Shown in pieces: positions 1-7,151 of a stretch of DNA of 17,103 bases (position 1 is its first letter; every line of letters starts with the position of its first letter). Below the pieces are notes generated by a model that saw nothing but the letters and a program-made list of their open reading frames with translations, ran no database searches and was not told where the DNA came from. The translations under genes and the position numbers were made by a program. The stretch lies in contig DATGYC010000390.1 in NCBI GenBank assembly GCA_035298385.1, positions 1 through 17,103 on the forward strand. The letters run 5' to 3'. Source of the stretch: DATGYC01 sp035298385 (lineage in GTDB: Bacteria; Bacillota; Sulfobacillia; Symbiobacteriales; Symbiobacteriaceae).

Positions 1-1395
1 CTTTGGCGCAAGGTGGCCTGGGATCCCGGCCTGCCGTGCGATACCTGCGAACGGCGGGGCCACTGCCACGTCATGATGGCCCGCCGCCACTACCGGGCGG
101 CGGCTGATCTGATCATCTGTGACCATCGCCTCTTCGCCCTCGATCTGCTCACCCGGCAGGAGCGGCAGGATGCGGGGGAGCTGCCCCTGCTACCGGCCTA
201 CTCGGGCGTGATCGCCGATGAGGGGCACCACCTGCCGGAGACCTGGCAGCGGGCAGGGGGCTACTTCCTCTCGCGTTCCTCCTTGACGGAGACGCTGGAG
301 CGGGTGGAGGAGTTCGCCCACCGGCCATCGGTGGCGCGGGCCTACCAGGCGGTGCAGCGCTTTGGTGCCGCCTTCTTTAAGGAGGCGTTCGCTGCGGCGG
401 AGGCCGGCGAAGGGAAGCGTCACCTCCCCGTCGATGACGCCCTGATGGCGCAACTCGCCCAGTTCGACAAGGCGGTCGAGTCGTTGCAGGACGGCCTGGT
501 CACCGAGGAGGCGATGAGCGAGGGACAGGCCTGGGAGCAGGAGATTCGGGCCTATCAGGATCGGCTGGACCGACTCCGCTCGGGCCTGCGACTGCTGAAG
601 GCGCCGGAGGCCGTCCGCTGGGTGGAGGGCAAGGAGATCTGGGTGGTGCCGCAGAAGCCGTCGGCACTCTTCACCCGGGGGCGCCTGACCGAGGGGCTGC
701 CGCTGGTCGTGACTTCGGCGACGCTGGAGCCGGAGTATCAGGCGCGAGTGCTGCATCTGCGTGCTGCGGACAGCGCCGTCGTCGGCGTGCCGTTCGATCT
801 GGGGGAGCAGTCGCTGGTCTACCTGCCGGAGGCTGTCCCCGCCAGCGCTGATGACCCGGTGGCGGAGGCGGTCGCCCTGCTGCACGCGACGCGGGGGCGG
901 GCGATCATCCTGCTACCCTCCCTGGCGGAGGTGGCCCAGTGGAAGCAGGCCCTTGCGGCGCTCCCCTGGCCGGTTCTGTATGAGGGTGAGGGGGAGCGGG
1001 GCGCCCAGCTTGACCGCTTCAAGGCTGAGACGGAGTCCGTACTGGTTGGTGCCTCCTTCTGGGAGGGCGTCGACGTCCCGGGCGAGGCGCTCTCGTGCGT
1101 GATCATCCCGCGGCTGCCCTTCCCCGCGCATGACCCGCTCGTGCGGGAGCGGCGCCGCCAGGCGGTGGAGGCGGGCCTCGACCCCTTCGAGGCCGTCGAC
1201 CTGCCGGAGATGCTGATCCTCCTGAAGCAGGGATTGGGTCGATTGATCCGGACGGCGGCGGATCGTGGCGTGCTGGCGATCCTGGATCGGTCCTGGGTGA
1301 ACGCCGACTGGGCCGACTTCGTGATCGACGCCCTGCCGGAGGATGCGGAGCGGACCGACGATCTGGAACAAGTTGAGTCCTTCCTGAATCAATAA
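1..1395 (+). CDS. dinG: DinG-family ATP-dependent helicase, 5' end missing
   Basis: This is an XPD/DinG-type superfamily 2 DNA helicase, an enzyme that unwinds DNA or R-loops during repair. The reading frame is open from base 1 with no start, so the N-terminal part (Walker A, first Fe-S cysteine, perhaps an exonuclease domain) lies outside. The visible part opens with three cysteines in the pattern C-x2-C-x5-C, matching the last three ligands of the family's 4Fe-4S cluster. A strand with ICDHRLFALDL follows, then the Walker B box DEGHHLPE, as in E. coli DinG. The second motor domain shows VVTSATLE, the ILLPS strand, SFWEGVDVPGE and finally the arginine-finger motif QGLGRLIRTAADRG with LDRSW. 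The gene ends in TAA and runs into a hairpin shared with the convergent abgA-like gene. The DinG/YoaA/XPD family assignment is firm. The exact orthologue, and whether a fused exonuclease domain exists upstream, cannot be seen. Confidence 0.9.
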   Translation, partial: LWRKVAWDPGLPCDTCERRGHCHVMMARRHYRAAADLIICDHRLFALDLLTRQERQDAGELPLLPAYSGVIADEGHHLPETWQRAGGYFLSRSSLTETLERVEEFAHRPSVARAYQAVQRFGAAFFKEAFAAAEAGEGKRHLPVDDALMAQLAQFDKAVESLQDGLVTEEAMSEGQAWEQEIRAYQDRLDRLRSGLRLLKAPEAVRWVEGKEIWVVPQKPSALFTRGRLTEGLPLVVTSATLEPEYQARVLHLRAADSAVVGVPFDLGEQSLVYLPEAVPASADDPVAEAVALLHATRGRAIILLPSLAEVAQWKQALAALPWPVLYEGEGERGAQLDRFKAETESVLVGASFWEGVDVPGEALSCVIIPRLPFPAHDPLVRERRRQAVEAGLDPFEAVDLPEMLILLKQGLGRLIRTAADRGVLAILDRSWVNADWADFVIDALPEDAERTDDLEQVESFLNQ

Positions 1396-1407
1396 AGGTT
1401 TGTCATA

Positions 1408-1452
1408 ATGAGACGGGCCGGATGCACAGTGCGCATCCGGCCCGTCTCTCAT
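1408..1452. terminator. Bidirectional hairpin terminator between dinG and abgA-like gene
   Basis: A 16-base perfect inverted repeat (1410-1425 with 1433-1448; arm GAGACGGGCCGGATGC) encloses a 7-base loop. It fills the 63-base gap between two convergent stop codons. T-tracts are weak on both sides (TCATTTCG on plus, ATTATGACAAA on minus). Placement and stem strength make a shared terminator the best reading. Confidence 0.75.
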
Positions 1453-1458
1453 TTCGTG

Positions 1459-2754
1459 CTACCTTCCGGCCAACTCCAGGATCGTCCGGGTGATCACCTC
1501 GACGCCGATCCCGATCGAGGCTTCATCGAAGTCGAAGCGGGAGTCATGGTGTGGAGCAGCGATCTTGCTACCGACCATCAGGTAGGTGGCCTGACCGCCA
1601 CGGGACTGGACCCGCTCCATCATCCAGGTGACGTCCTCGCTGCCGCCCAGCAGGCCGAAGGGCTGGATCTTCTGGACGGCCGGGCACTCCTTGGCGATCC
1701 GCTCGACCAAGCTGCTCAGGGCTTGGTCGCTCACGGCGCCAGCAGCACTGCCCTGGGGGACGATTCGGAGCCCGCAATCCCACATCTGGGCGGAGGCTTG
1801 GAGCACGCGTTCGGCCTCAGCCTGCATGTAGGCGTTGATGGCGGAGTCCTCACCACGGGTCTCGAGCTTCAGGGTGGCGTGGGCGGGGACGACGTTGCGG
1901 CCGGTGCCCGCCTGGAGGGTGCCGACGTTGATGCGGGAGGCGCCCTTGCTGTGCCGGGCGATGGCATGCAGGTTGAGCACAGCGGCTGCGGCGGCCAGCA
2001 TCGCGTTCTTCCCCTCTTGCGGGGCGGCGCCAGCGTGGGCGGGGACGCCGGTGAAGTGAGCGTCCAGCTTGGAGGTAGCCAGGAAGCCACCGGTGCCGCA
2101 GATCAGCAGGCCGGTCTCCTTCGCCTCAAAGCCCAGGTGGGCGCCGAGGAGGTAGTCGACATCATCGACGATGCCGGCCTCGACGAGGGAGCGGGCGCCC
2201 CGGACGCCCTCCTCCGCCGGCTGGAAGATCAGCTTGATCGTACCGCGGAGCTTCGCCTTGTTGGCCATCAGGAGCCGGGCGATGCCCAGGCCGATCACGG
2301 CGTGGCCGTCGTGGCCGCAGGCGTGCATCATGCCGGGATTGATGGAGGCGAAGCCGTTCTGGTTAGGTAGGTGGTCTGGCGCCACGGTCTCGATCTGATC
2401 CAGGGCGTCGATGTCACACCGGACGGCGATAGTGGGGCCCTCACCGCACCGCAGGGTGGCGACGCAGCCGGTCATGCCGCCTTCCATCGCGGCAACCAGC
2501 GTGGGGTTGGCGCCCTGTTCGACGGCCCGCTGCATGTGCTGGGCCAGGGCGGCGGGCTCTGGGAGGCCGGCCATAAAGGCGGGATTGTGGATCTGGCGCC
2601 CGTAGGCAACCTCGTACCCAAGCGCCTGGAGCGCCTCAATCAGAAGGGCCGTGGTGCGAAACTCCGTCCAGCCACTCTCCGCATGTTTGTGTAGGTCTCG
2701 CCGGATCGAGATCAGGTCAGAGAGCATCGCGTTCACCGCATCGGTCAGAGCCAT
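1459..2754 (-). CDS. abgA: AbgA-like M20 amidohydrolase (p-aminobenzoyl-glutamate hydrolase type)
   Basis: This is a cytoplasmic di-metal M20D peptidase of 431 residues. Family members cleave amide-linked amino acids; AbgA releases glutamate from the folate breakdown product p-aminobenzoyl-glutamate. By recollection it follows E. coli AbgA (about 436 residues) along its length, including HAESGWTEFRT near residue 24, EGGMTG at 91-96 and DGFASxNxGMMHACGHDGH-like sequence ending at 151. Metal and catalytic residues are visible: HACGHDGH (144-151), the PAEEG glutamates (181-182), AHAG (240-242) and HHD (402-404). GSEDVTWMM at 371-379 also matches AbgA. I chose the ATG at 2754 because GAGGGG lies about nine bases upstream; upstream in-frame starts (to 2802) have no ribosome-binding site. 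AbgA normally pairs with AbgB, but neither AbgB nor the AbgT transporter is nearby, so the substrate could be another N-acyl or aryl-amide amino acid. Confidence 0.88.
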   Translation of the reverse strand: MALTDAVNAMLSDLISIRRDLHKHAESGWTEFRTTALLIEALQALGYEVAYGRQIHNPAFMAGLPEPAALAQHMQRAVEQGANPTLVAAMEGGMTGCVATLRCGEGPTIAVRCDIDALDQIETVAPDHLPNQNGFASINPGMMHACGHDGHAVIGLGIARLLMANKAKLRGTIKLIFQPAEEGVRGARSLVEAGIVDDVDYLLGAHLGFEAKETGLLICGTGGFLATSKLDAHFTGVPAHAGAAPQEGKNAMLAAAAAVLNLHAIARHSKGASRINVGTLQAGTGRNVVPAHATLKLETRGEDSAINAYMQAEAERVLQASAQMWDCGLRIVPQGSAAGAVSDQALSSLVERIAKECPAVQKIQPFGLLGGSEDVTWMMERVQSRGGQATYLMVGSKIAAPHHDSRFDFDEASIGIGVEVITRTILELAGR

Positions 2755-2807
2755 TGCAGATCGCCCCTCACTCCCCATTGCGAGATGGGTCGGCAGTCTC
2801 ACGTGGG

Positions 2808-2836
2808 GTATTACCCTTGATTGTAACTTATGTCAC
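2808..2836 (-). promoter_or_regulatory. Possible promoter of the abgA-like gene
   Basis: On the minus strand a -35-like GTGACA (complement of 2831-2836, five of six matches) is separated by exactly 17 bases from a -10-like TAATAC (complement of 2808-2813, three of six). The transcript would start near 2801, about 46 bases before the chosen start codon. The -10 is weak, so this is tentative. The -35 overlaps the CRP/FNR-type palindrome. Confidence 0.3.
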
Positions 2837-2837
2837 A
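2822..2837. promoter_or_regulatory. CRP/FNR-family operator-like palindrome
   Basis: TGTAA-N6-TCACA matches the CRP/FNR superfamily consensus TGTGA-N6-TCACA at nine of ten positions. It lies in the AT-richer spacer between the divergent abgA-like and aspartase genes. It is centred about 75 bases from the abgA start and 139 bases from the aspA start. In Bacillus, Fnr and related regulators use this motif to control anaerobic genes. The match is seen; the bound regulator and the direction of control are inferred. Confidence 0.45.
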
Positions 2838-2968
2838 CCATCAACGTACCCCGCTTCATGCCCTATTCGGTCTCAGGTCTCATGAACCATTACTTTAGGT
2901 ATGGGTCTGATTCAAGTTGATTATGAGTAGCGGTAATATGGAAGCAGACGGAAAAGGAGGTTGCGATT

Positions 2969-4366
2969 ATGAATTATCGCAGCGAACGGGATCTCCTCGG
3001 TGAAAAGCAGGTTCCGGCGGACGCCTACTACGGCGTGCAGACCGCCCGAGCCATTGAGAATTTCCGTATCACCGGCCAGCGAATCCACCCTGGCTTGGTT
3101 AAGGCCCTTGCTCAGGTCAAGAAGGCGGCTGCGCAAGCCAATCAGCAGCTCGGCTATCTAACCCCAGAGGTGGCGGGCGCCATCGCCGCCGCCGCTGATG
3201 AGATCATCGAAGGCAAGCTCCGGGATCAGTTCGTCGTCGACCCGATTCAGGGCGGCGCCGGCACCTCGGCGAACATGAACGCCAATGAGGTGATCGCCAA
3301 CCGGGCGATCGAGCTGCTCGGCGGCCAGAAGGGCGACTACGCCATCGTCTCGCCGAACGACCACGTGAACTTTGCCCAGTCGACGAACGACGCCTTCCCG
3401 ACGGCGATCCACCTGGCCGTCCTGACCGCCGTCAGCAACCTGCTGGAAGCGGCCCACCGTCTTGAGGACGCCCTGATGGCGAAGGCGACGGAGTTCGATC
3501 ACGTCGTCAAGATGGGCCGGACCCACCTGCAGGACGCCGTGCCGGTGCGGCTAGGCCAGGAGTTCCACGCCTACGCCACGGCTGTGCGCCGTGGACAGGC
3601 CCGGATCAAGGATGCAGCCCAGGACCTGACGGAGATCAATCTGGGCGCCACGGCGGTCGGCACCGGTCTGAACGCCGACCCGCGGTACGCGGCCCTGGTA
3701 GCCGAGATCCTCTCGACCGTGAGCGGGCGCCAGTTGACCCAGGCGGCGGATATGATCGATGCGACCCAGTCGTGCGATCCGTACGTCGCGGTCAGCGGCC
3801 AGGTGAAGGCCCTGGCGGTGGCGCTCTCCAAGATCGCCAACGACCTGCGGCTGATGGCCTCCGGCCCGCGCACCGGCTTGAAGGAGATCAACCTGCCGGA
3901 GATGCAGCCGGGCTCCTCGATCATGCCGGGCAAGGTGAACCCGGTCATGGCAGAGGTCCTGAACCAGGCCTGCTTCTATGTAATGGGCTGTGATCTGACC
4001 GTCATGATGGCGGCGGAGGCGGGCCAGCTTGAGCTGAACGTGATGGAGCCGGTCCTGGTCCACAGCCTGCTCTCGGCGATCGACGTTCTGACCAACGCCG
4101 TCGGCCTCTTCACGGAGCGGCTCGTCCGGGGTCTTGTCGCCAACGAGGAGCGCTGCGCCGAGTTGGTCGAGCAGAGTGTCGGTCTGGTGACGGCGCTCAA
4201 CCCGGTGATCGGGTACAAGTATGCCTCTGCGGTAGCCCGTGAGGCCTACCAGACCGGGCGCTCGGTCCGGGAGATCGTCCTGGAGCGGGGCCTGCTGACC
4301 GAGGCGGAGTTGGATTCCATCCTCTCGCCGATGGCTCTGACCGAACCGGGTATCGCGCATCGCTAA
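2969..4366 (+). CDS. aspA: Aspartate ammonia-lyase (aspartase)
   Basis: This cytoplasmic homotetrameric lyase of the aspartase/fumarase superfamily converts L-aspartate to fumarate and ammonia. It has 465 residues, a normal length. Signature blocks appear in order: DLLGEKQVPADAYYGVQT (8-25), GTSANMN (98-104), PNDHVN (129-134), STNDAFPT (138-145), GRTHLQDAVP (183-192) and the mobile SS loop GSSIMPGKVNP (315-325), which carries the catalytic serine. GxNEINLPE-like sequence at 303-311, AAEAGQLELNVMEP (348-361) and the C-terminal GRSVREIVLERGLLTEAELD favour aspartase over class II fumarase. The histidine at 186 (not glutamine as in E. coli) resembles Bacillus aspartase. A strong AAAAGGAGG sits eight bases before the ATG. 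The gene starts a likely two-gene operon with a DcuC transporter. A fumarase side role is possible, but the motifs argue against it. Confidence 0.93.
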   Translation: MNYRSERDLLGEKQVPADAYYGVQTARAIENFRITGQRIHPGLVKALAQVKKAAAQANQQLGYLTPEVAGAIAAAADEIIEGKLRDQFVVDPIQGGAGTSANMNANEVIANRAIELLGGQKGDYAIVSPNDHVNFAQSTNDAFPTAIHLAVLTAVSNLLEAAHRLEDALMAKATEFDHVVKMGRTHLQDAVPVRLGQEFHAYATAVRRGQARIKDAAQDLTEINLGATAVGTGLNADPRYAALVAEILSTVSGRQLTQAADMIDATQSCDPYVAVSGQVKALAVALSKIANDLRLMASGPRTGLKEINLPEMQPGSSIMPGKVNPVMAEVLNQACFYVMGCDLTVMMAAEAGQLELNVMEPVLVHSLLSAIDVLTNAVGLFTERLVRGLVANEERCAELVEQSVGLVTALNPVIGYKYASAVAREAYQTGRSVREIVLERGLLTEAELDSILSPMALTEPGIAHR

Positions 4367-4377
4367 GGGTAAAGGGG

Positions 4378-4398
4378 CGGGGGGCGCCCAGCCCCCCG
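4378..4398 (+). other. GC hairpin between aspA and dcuC
   Basis: An eight-pair stem (CGGGGGGC, 4378-4385, with GCCCCCCG, 4391-4398) and a five-base loop sit between the aspartase stop and the transporter's ribosome-binding site. No T-tract follows; the next bases are GCTAAGCAATAAATAGGAG. It may be a partial terminator or an mRNA stabiliser that sets the ratio of enzyme to transporter. The function is inferred. Confidence 0.45.
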
Positions 4399-4427
4399 GC
4401 TAAGCAATAAATAGGAGTGATTCCAGC

Positions 4428-5696
4428 GTGTTGATGCCAATTCTCGGCCTTATCATCGTTGTTGCCGCTGGTTACGCCATTATCAAGCGCTATGAGAACC
4501 GCCTAGTCCTCCTCGGCGCGGGTCTGCTGATGTGCCTGGTCGCCCTGAAGCCGAACACCGCCTTCGATCAGTTCCAGAAGTCGATGACGAACGCTGGCCT
4601 GATCACGGCGATCTGCTCGGTGCTCGGTTTCGCCTTTGTCATGAAGCTGACCGGTGCTGACCGCCACCTCGTCCACCTCTGCGCGGGCTTCGTCAAGCGC
4701 TTCCGCTATGCCCTGATCCCGCTCTCGGCGCTGGTCACCTTCGTGATCGGCATCGCGCTCCCGTCCGCCTCGGGCGTGGCCGCTGCCGTTGGCGCCGTCC
4801 TGATCCCGGTCATGCTGGCCGCTGGCATCCACCCGGCCATGGCCGCTGCCGCCATCGTGGCTGGCTCGTACGGCTCCAACCTCTCCCCGGGTTCGGCCCA
4901 CGTCGTGATGGTCGCCAAGCTGGCGAAGGCGACGGAGGTTCAGGTGATCTCCGGCCAGACGCTGCCGACCCTGCTCACGGTGATCGCCGCTGTGATCGTC
5001 CTGTCGGTCTGGGCCTTCGTCAAGAAGGAGGATCGGGGTCACGAGGGCACGGGTGAGGCCCAGGAGGAGTCCCTGAAGGTCAACCTGCTGAAGGCCTTCG
5101 TCCCCGTCCTGCCGCTCGTCCTGCTGGTCCTCGGCTCGATGGACCGCTTCAAGGCTTGGAACATGCAGGTCTCCACGGCGATGGTGATCGGTGCGATCGT
5201 CGCGCTGGTGATCGGCTTCGCCGCCGACCGCATCAACCCGACCGATGTGACCAAGTCCTTCTTTGACGGCATGGGCAAGGCCTACGGCGACATCATCGGC
5301 ATCATCATCGCCGCTGGCGTCTTCACCGCTGGTCTGAAGGCGGTCGGCCTGATCGATCTGCTGCTGAATGCGATGAAGGGCGCCGAGGGCATCGCGGCCG
5401 CTGCTGGCACCTGGGGCCCGATGCTGATCGCTGGGCTCTCTGGCTCGGGCGATGCGGCGACCCTGGCCTTCAACGAGGCGGTCACCCCGCACGCTGCCCA
5501 GCTCGGCCTGTCGGTCATGAACCTGGGCAACCTGGCCGCCCTGTCCGGTTCGCTTGGCCGCACCATGAGCCCGGTGGCGGGTGTCGTCATCGTGGCGGCT
5601 GGTCTGGCCAAGGTCTCGCCGATGGAGGTCGTCAAGCGGACCGCTCCGGGCATGATCATCGCCTCGATCATCGCCTTCGTGATGCTGGGCCTCTAA
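4428..5696 (+). CDS. dcuC: DcuC-family C4-dicarboxylate transporter
   Basis: This inner-membrane carrier exchanges or exports C4-dicarboxylates such as fumarate, succinate and aspartate. The protein (422 residues) is almost entirely hydrophobic, with about 11-13 helices. It has two half-repeats, each with a conserved re-entrant-like segment: GSYGSNLSPGSAHVVMVAK in the first half and GSGDAATLAFNEAVTPHA followed by LSGSLGRTMSPVAGV in the second. This pattern fits the DcuC/DcuD group of the ion-transporter superfamily. A charged cytoplasmic loop (KKEDRGHEGTGEAQEE) divides the halves. AGGAG at 4413-4417 is ten bases before the GTG I chose; TTG at 4431 or ATG at 4434 are less well spaced. The 61-base gap after aspartase supports one operon. 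Substrate direction cannot be read from sequence; uptake of aspartate with release of succinate or fumarate is the natural inference. Confidence 0.88.
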   Translation: MLMPILGLIIVVAAGYAIIKRYENRLVLLGAGLLMCLVALKPNTAFDQFQKSMTNAGLITAICSVLGFAFVMKLTGADRHLVHLCAGFVKRFRYALIPLSALVTFVIGIALPSASGVAAAVGAVLIPVMLAAGIHPAMAAAAIVAGSYGSNLSPGSAHVVMVAKLAKATEVQVISGQTLPTLLTVIAAVIVLSVWAFVKKEDRGHEGTGEAQEESLKVNLLKAFVPVLPLVLLVLGSMDRFKAWNMQVSTAMVIGAIVALVIGFAADRINPTDVTKSFFDGMGKAYGDIIGIIIAAGVFTAGLKAVGLIDLLLNAMKGAEGIAAAAGTWGPMLIAGLSGSGDAATLAFNEAVTPHAAQLGLSVMNLGNLAALSGSLGRTMSPVAGVVIVAAGLAKVSPMEVVKRTAPGMIIASIIAFVMLGL

Positions 5697-5747
5697 GGGA
5701 TCCCTGGTGAGTAGTCGCAAGTGAGTACGCTGCACGGTACGGATAGA

Positions 5748-5785
5748 AAGGACCGCCTCCCCGCATTCGGGGGGGCGGTCCTTCT
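5748..5785 (+). terminator. Terminator after dcuC
   Basis: AAGGACCGCC (5748-5757) pairs with GGCGGTCCTT (5774-5783). The helix continues through a T-G pair and CCCCG/CGGGG to a CATT loop, giving a 16-pair stem, followed by TTCTGC. This is a classic intrinsic-terminator shape and ends the aspA-dcuC unit. Confidence 0.85.
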
Positions 5786-5861
5786 GCATGGAGGAAGATC
5801 TGCGTTTACGCCGAACGTCTATAGATCAACCTGTAGCGACATATCTGGGAGGGATCAACCG

Positions 5862-7148
5862 ATGATGCAGACGATGAAGATTGGCCTTCTCGGTCTTGGC
5901 ACTGTAGGCAAGGGGATCGTTGATCTCCTCCAGCAGAACCGCGAGATGATCCACGCCAAGACCGGCCTGGATATCCAGATCGCCAAGGTCCTGGTTCGCA
6001 ATACGGCGGGGCGCCCGGGCTACGACCATCTACCGCTCACGTCCAACATCCAGGAGATCCTCGATGATCCCACGATCAAGATCGTCGTCGAGGTGATGGG
6101 CGGCATCGAGCCGGCCCGCTCCTACATGATCGAGGCCTTGCGGCGCGGCAAGACCGTCGTGACCGCCAACAAGGACGTCTTCGCTGCCCACGATGATGAG
6201 CTCTACGAGGCGGGACGCGAGGGCGACGCCGAGATCTACTTTGAGGCCACCGTCGGCGGCGGCATTCCGGTGCTGCGGCCGCTGAAGGAGTCCCTGGGCG
6301 CCAACACCATGCAGAAGGTGATGGGCATTGTCAACGGGACGACGAACTACATCCTGACCCAGATGAGCGACGGGGGGCGCCCGTACGAGGAGGCCCTGCG
6401 GGAGGCGCAGGAGCTCGGCTACGCGGAGCCCGACCCGACGAACGACGTCCAGGGCTATGACGCCGCCCGCAAGTTGGCGATCCTCGCCTCGCTCGCCTTC
6501 GATACCCGGATCAAGCCACACCAGGTCTACACCGAGGGGATCACCAAGATCACCCCGACGGATATCACCATGGGCAAGCGCTTTGGCTGGACGCTGAAGC
6601 TTCTCGCTATCGGCAAGGGGCTTGACGGTGGGGTCGAGGCCCGGGTCCACCCGGCCTTCATCCCGAGCGAGCACCCGCTGGCCTCCGTGGCGGGTAGCCT
6701 GAACGCAATCTTCACCGTGGGCCAGCCCGTCGGGGAGACGATGTTCCTGGGACGGGGGGCGGGCGCCGGCCCGACGGCTTCGGCCGTCATTGGCGACCTG
6801 ATCGCCGCTGCCCTCTCCAAGCGCACCCCGGGGCGCCGGGCGGGCGACGACCCGACCGCCCTCTACCAGAAGCCGGTCCTGCCGATTGGTGAGGTGACGA
6901 CCCGCTTCTACCTCCGGCTCGAGGTGCAGGATGAGCCGGGCGCCCTGGCCGCTGTAGCAACCGCCTTCGCCGCCGAGGGTGTCTCGATCGCCCAGATGAT
7001 CCAGGGCCGAATCACGACCCAGGATATCGAGAACGTCGTGGTCACCCACGCGGTCAAGGAGTCGGCGATGCAGGCGGTGATGGCCCGGCTCCGCGCAGAC
7101 AAGACCCACGTCCTGGCGATCAATAACCTGATTCGAGTGGAGGCGTAG
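5862..7148 (+). CDS. hom: Homoserine dehydrogenase with C-terminal ACT domain
   Basis: This cytoplasmic enzyme reduces aspartate semialdehyde to homoserine with NAD(P)H, at the branch to threonine and methionine. The length is 428 residues, usual for the ACT-containing form. The Rossmann motif GLLGLGTVGKG is at 8-18 and VVTANKDVFA at 99-108. The catalytic core GIVNGTTNYILTQM (155-168) is followed by E189, D200 and K204, with the same spacing as the catalytic Glu, Asp and Lys of yeast homoserine dehydrogenase. An ACT domain (about 348-425, VQDEPGALAAVATAFAAEGVSIAQM) suggests feedback control by an amino acid, typically threonine. I chose the ATG at 5862 because GGGAGGG lies eight bases upstream; the frame is open back to 5721, but that stretch holds the dcuC terminator. 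No thrB or thrC adjoins it. It is followed after three bases by the phosphodiesterase gene. Confidence 0.95.
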   Translation: MMQTMKIGLLGLGTVGKGIVDLLQQNREMIHAKTGLDIQIAKVLVRNTAGRPGYDHLPLTSNIQEILDDPTIKIVVEVMGGIEPARSYMIEALRRGKTVVTANKDVFAAHDDELYEAGREGDAEIYFEATVGGGIPVLRPLKESLGANTMQKVMGIVNGTTNYILTQMSDGGRPYEEALREAQELGYAEPDPTNDVQGYDAARKLAILASLAFDTRIKPHQVYTEGITKITPTDITMGKRFGWTLKLLAIGKGLDGGVEARVHPAFIPSEHPLASVAGSLNAIFTVGQPVGETMFLGRGAGAGPTASAVIGDLIAAALSKRTPGRRAGDDPTALYQKPVLPIGEVTTRFYLRLEVQDEPGALAAVATAFAAEGVSIAQMIQGRITTQDIENVVVTHAVKESAMQAVMARLRADKTHVLAINNLIRVEA

Positions 7149-7151
7149 CAG

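Noticed and set aside
1408..2370. Long open frame on the plus strand opposite the abgA-like gene
   Set aside because: It starts inside the shared terminator, its product is low-complexity (Gly, Ala, Asp, Leu), and the opposite strand encodes a clear M20 enzyme. Long antisense frames are expected in high-GC genes.
2917..2939. TTGATT and TAATAT as an aspA promoter
   Set aside because: The spacing is only 11 bases, too short for a standard promoter, and no better -35 is seen for this TAATAT.
4503..5789. Open frame of about 428 codons on the minus strand opposite dcuC
   Set aside because: The product is an Arg/Asp/His-rich string typical of antisense translation of a hydrophobic high-GC gene.
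5824..5860. Direct repeat GATCAACC (5824-5831 and 5853-5860) before hom
   Set aside because: Eight bases repeated once, with no dyad symmetry and one copy directly after the ribosome-binding site; chance is sufficient.
5721..5861. Possible N-terminal extension of homoserine dehydrogenase
   Set aside because: The frame is open, but this stretch contains the dcuC terminator and has no ribosome-binding site at 5721; GGGAGGG is correctly placed for the ATG at 5862.
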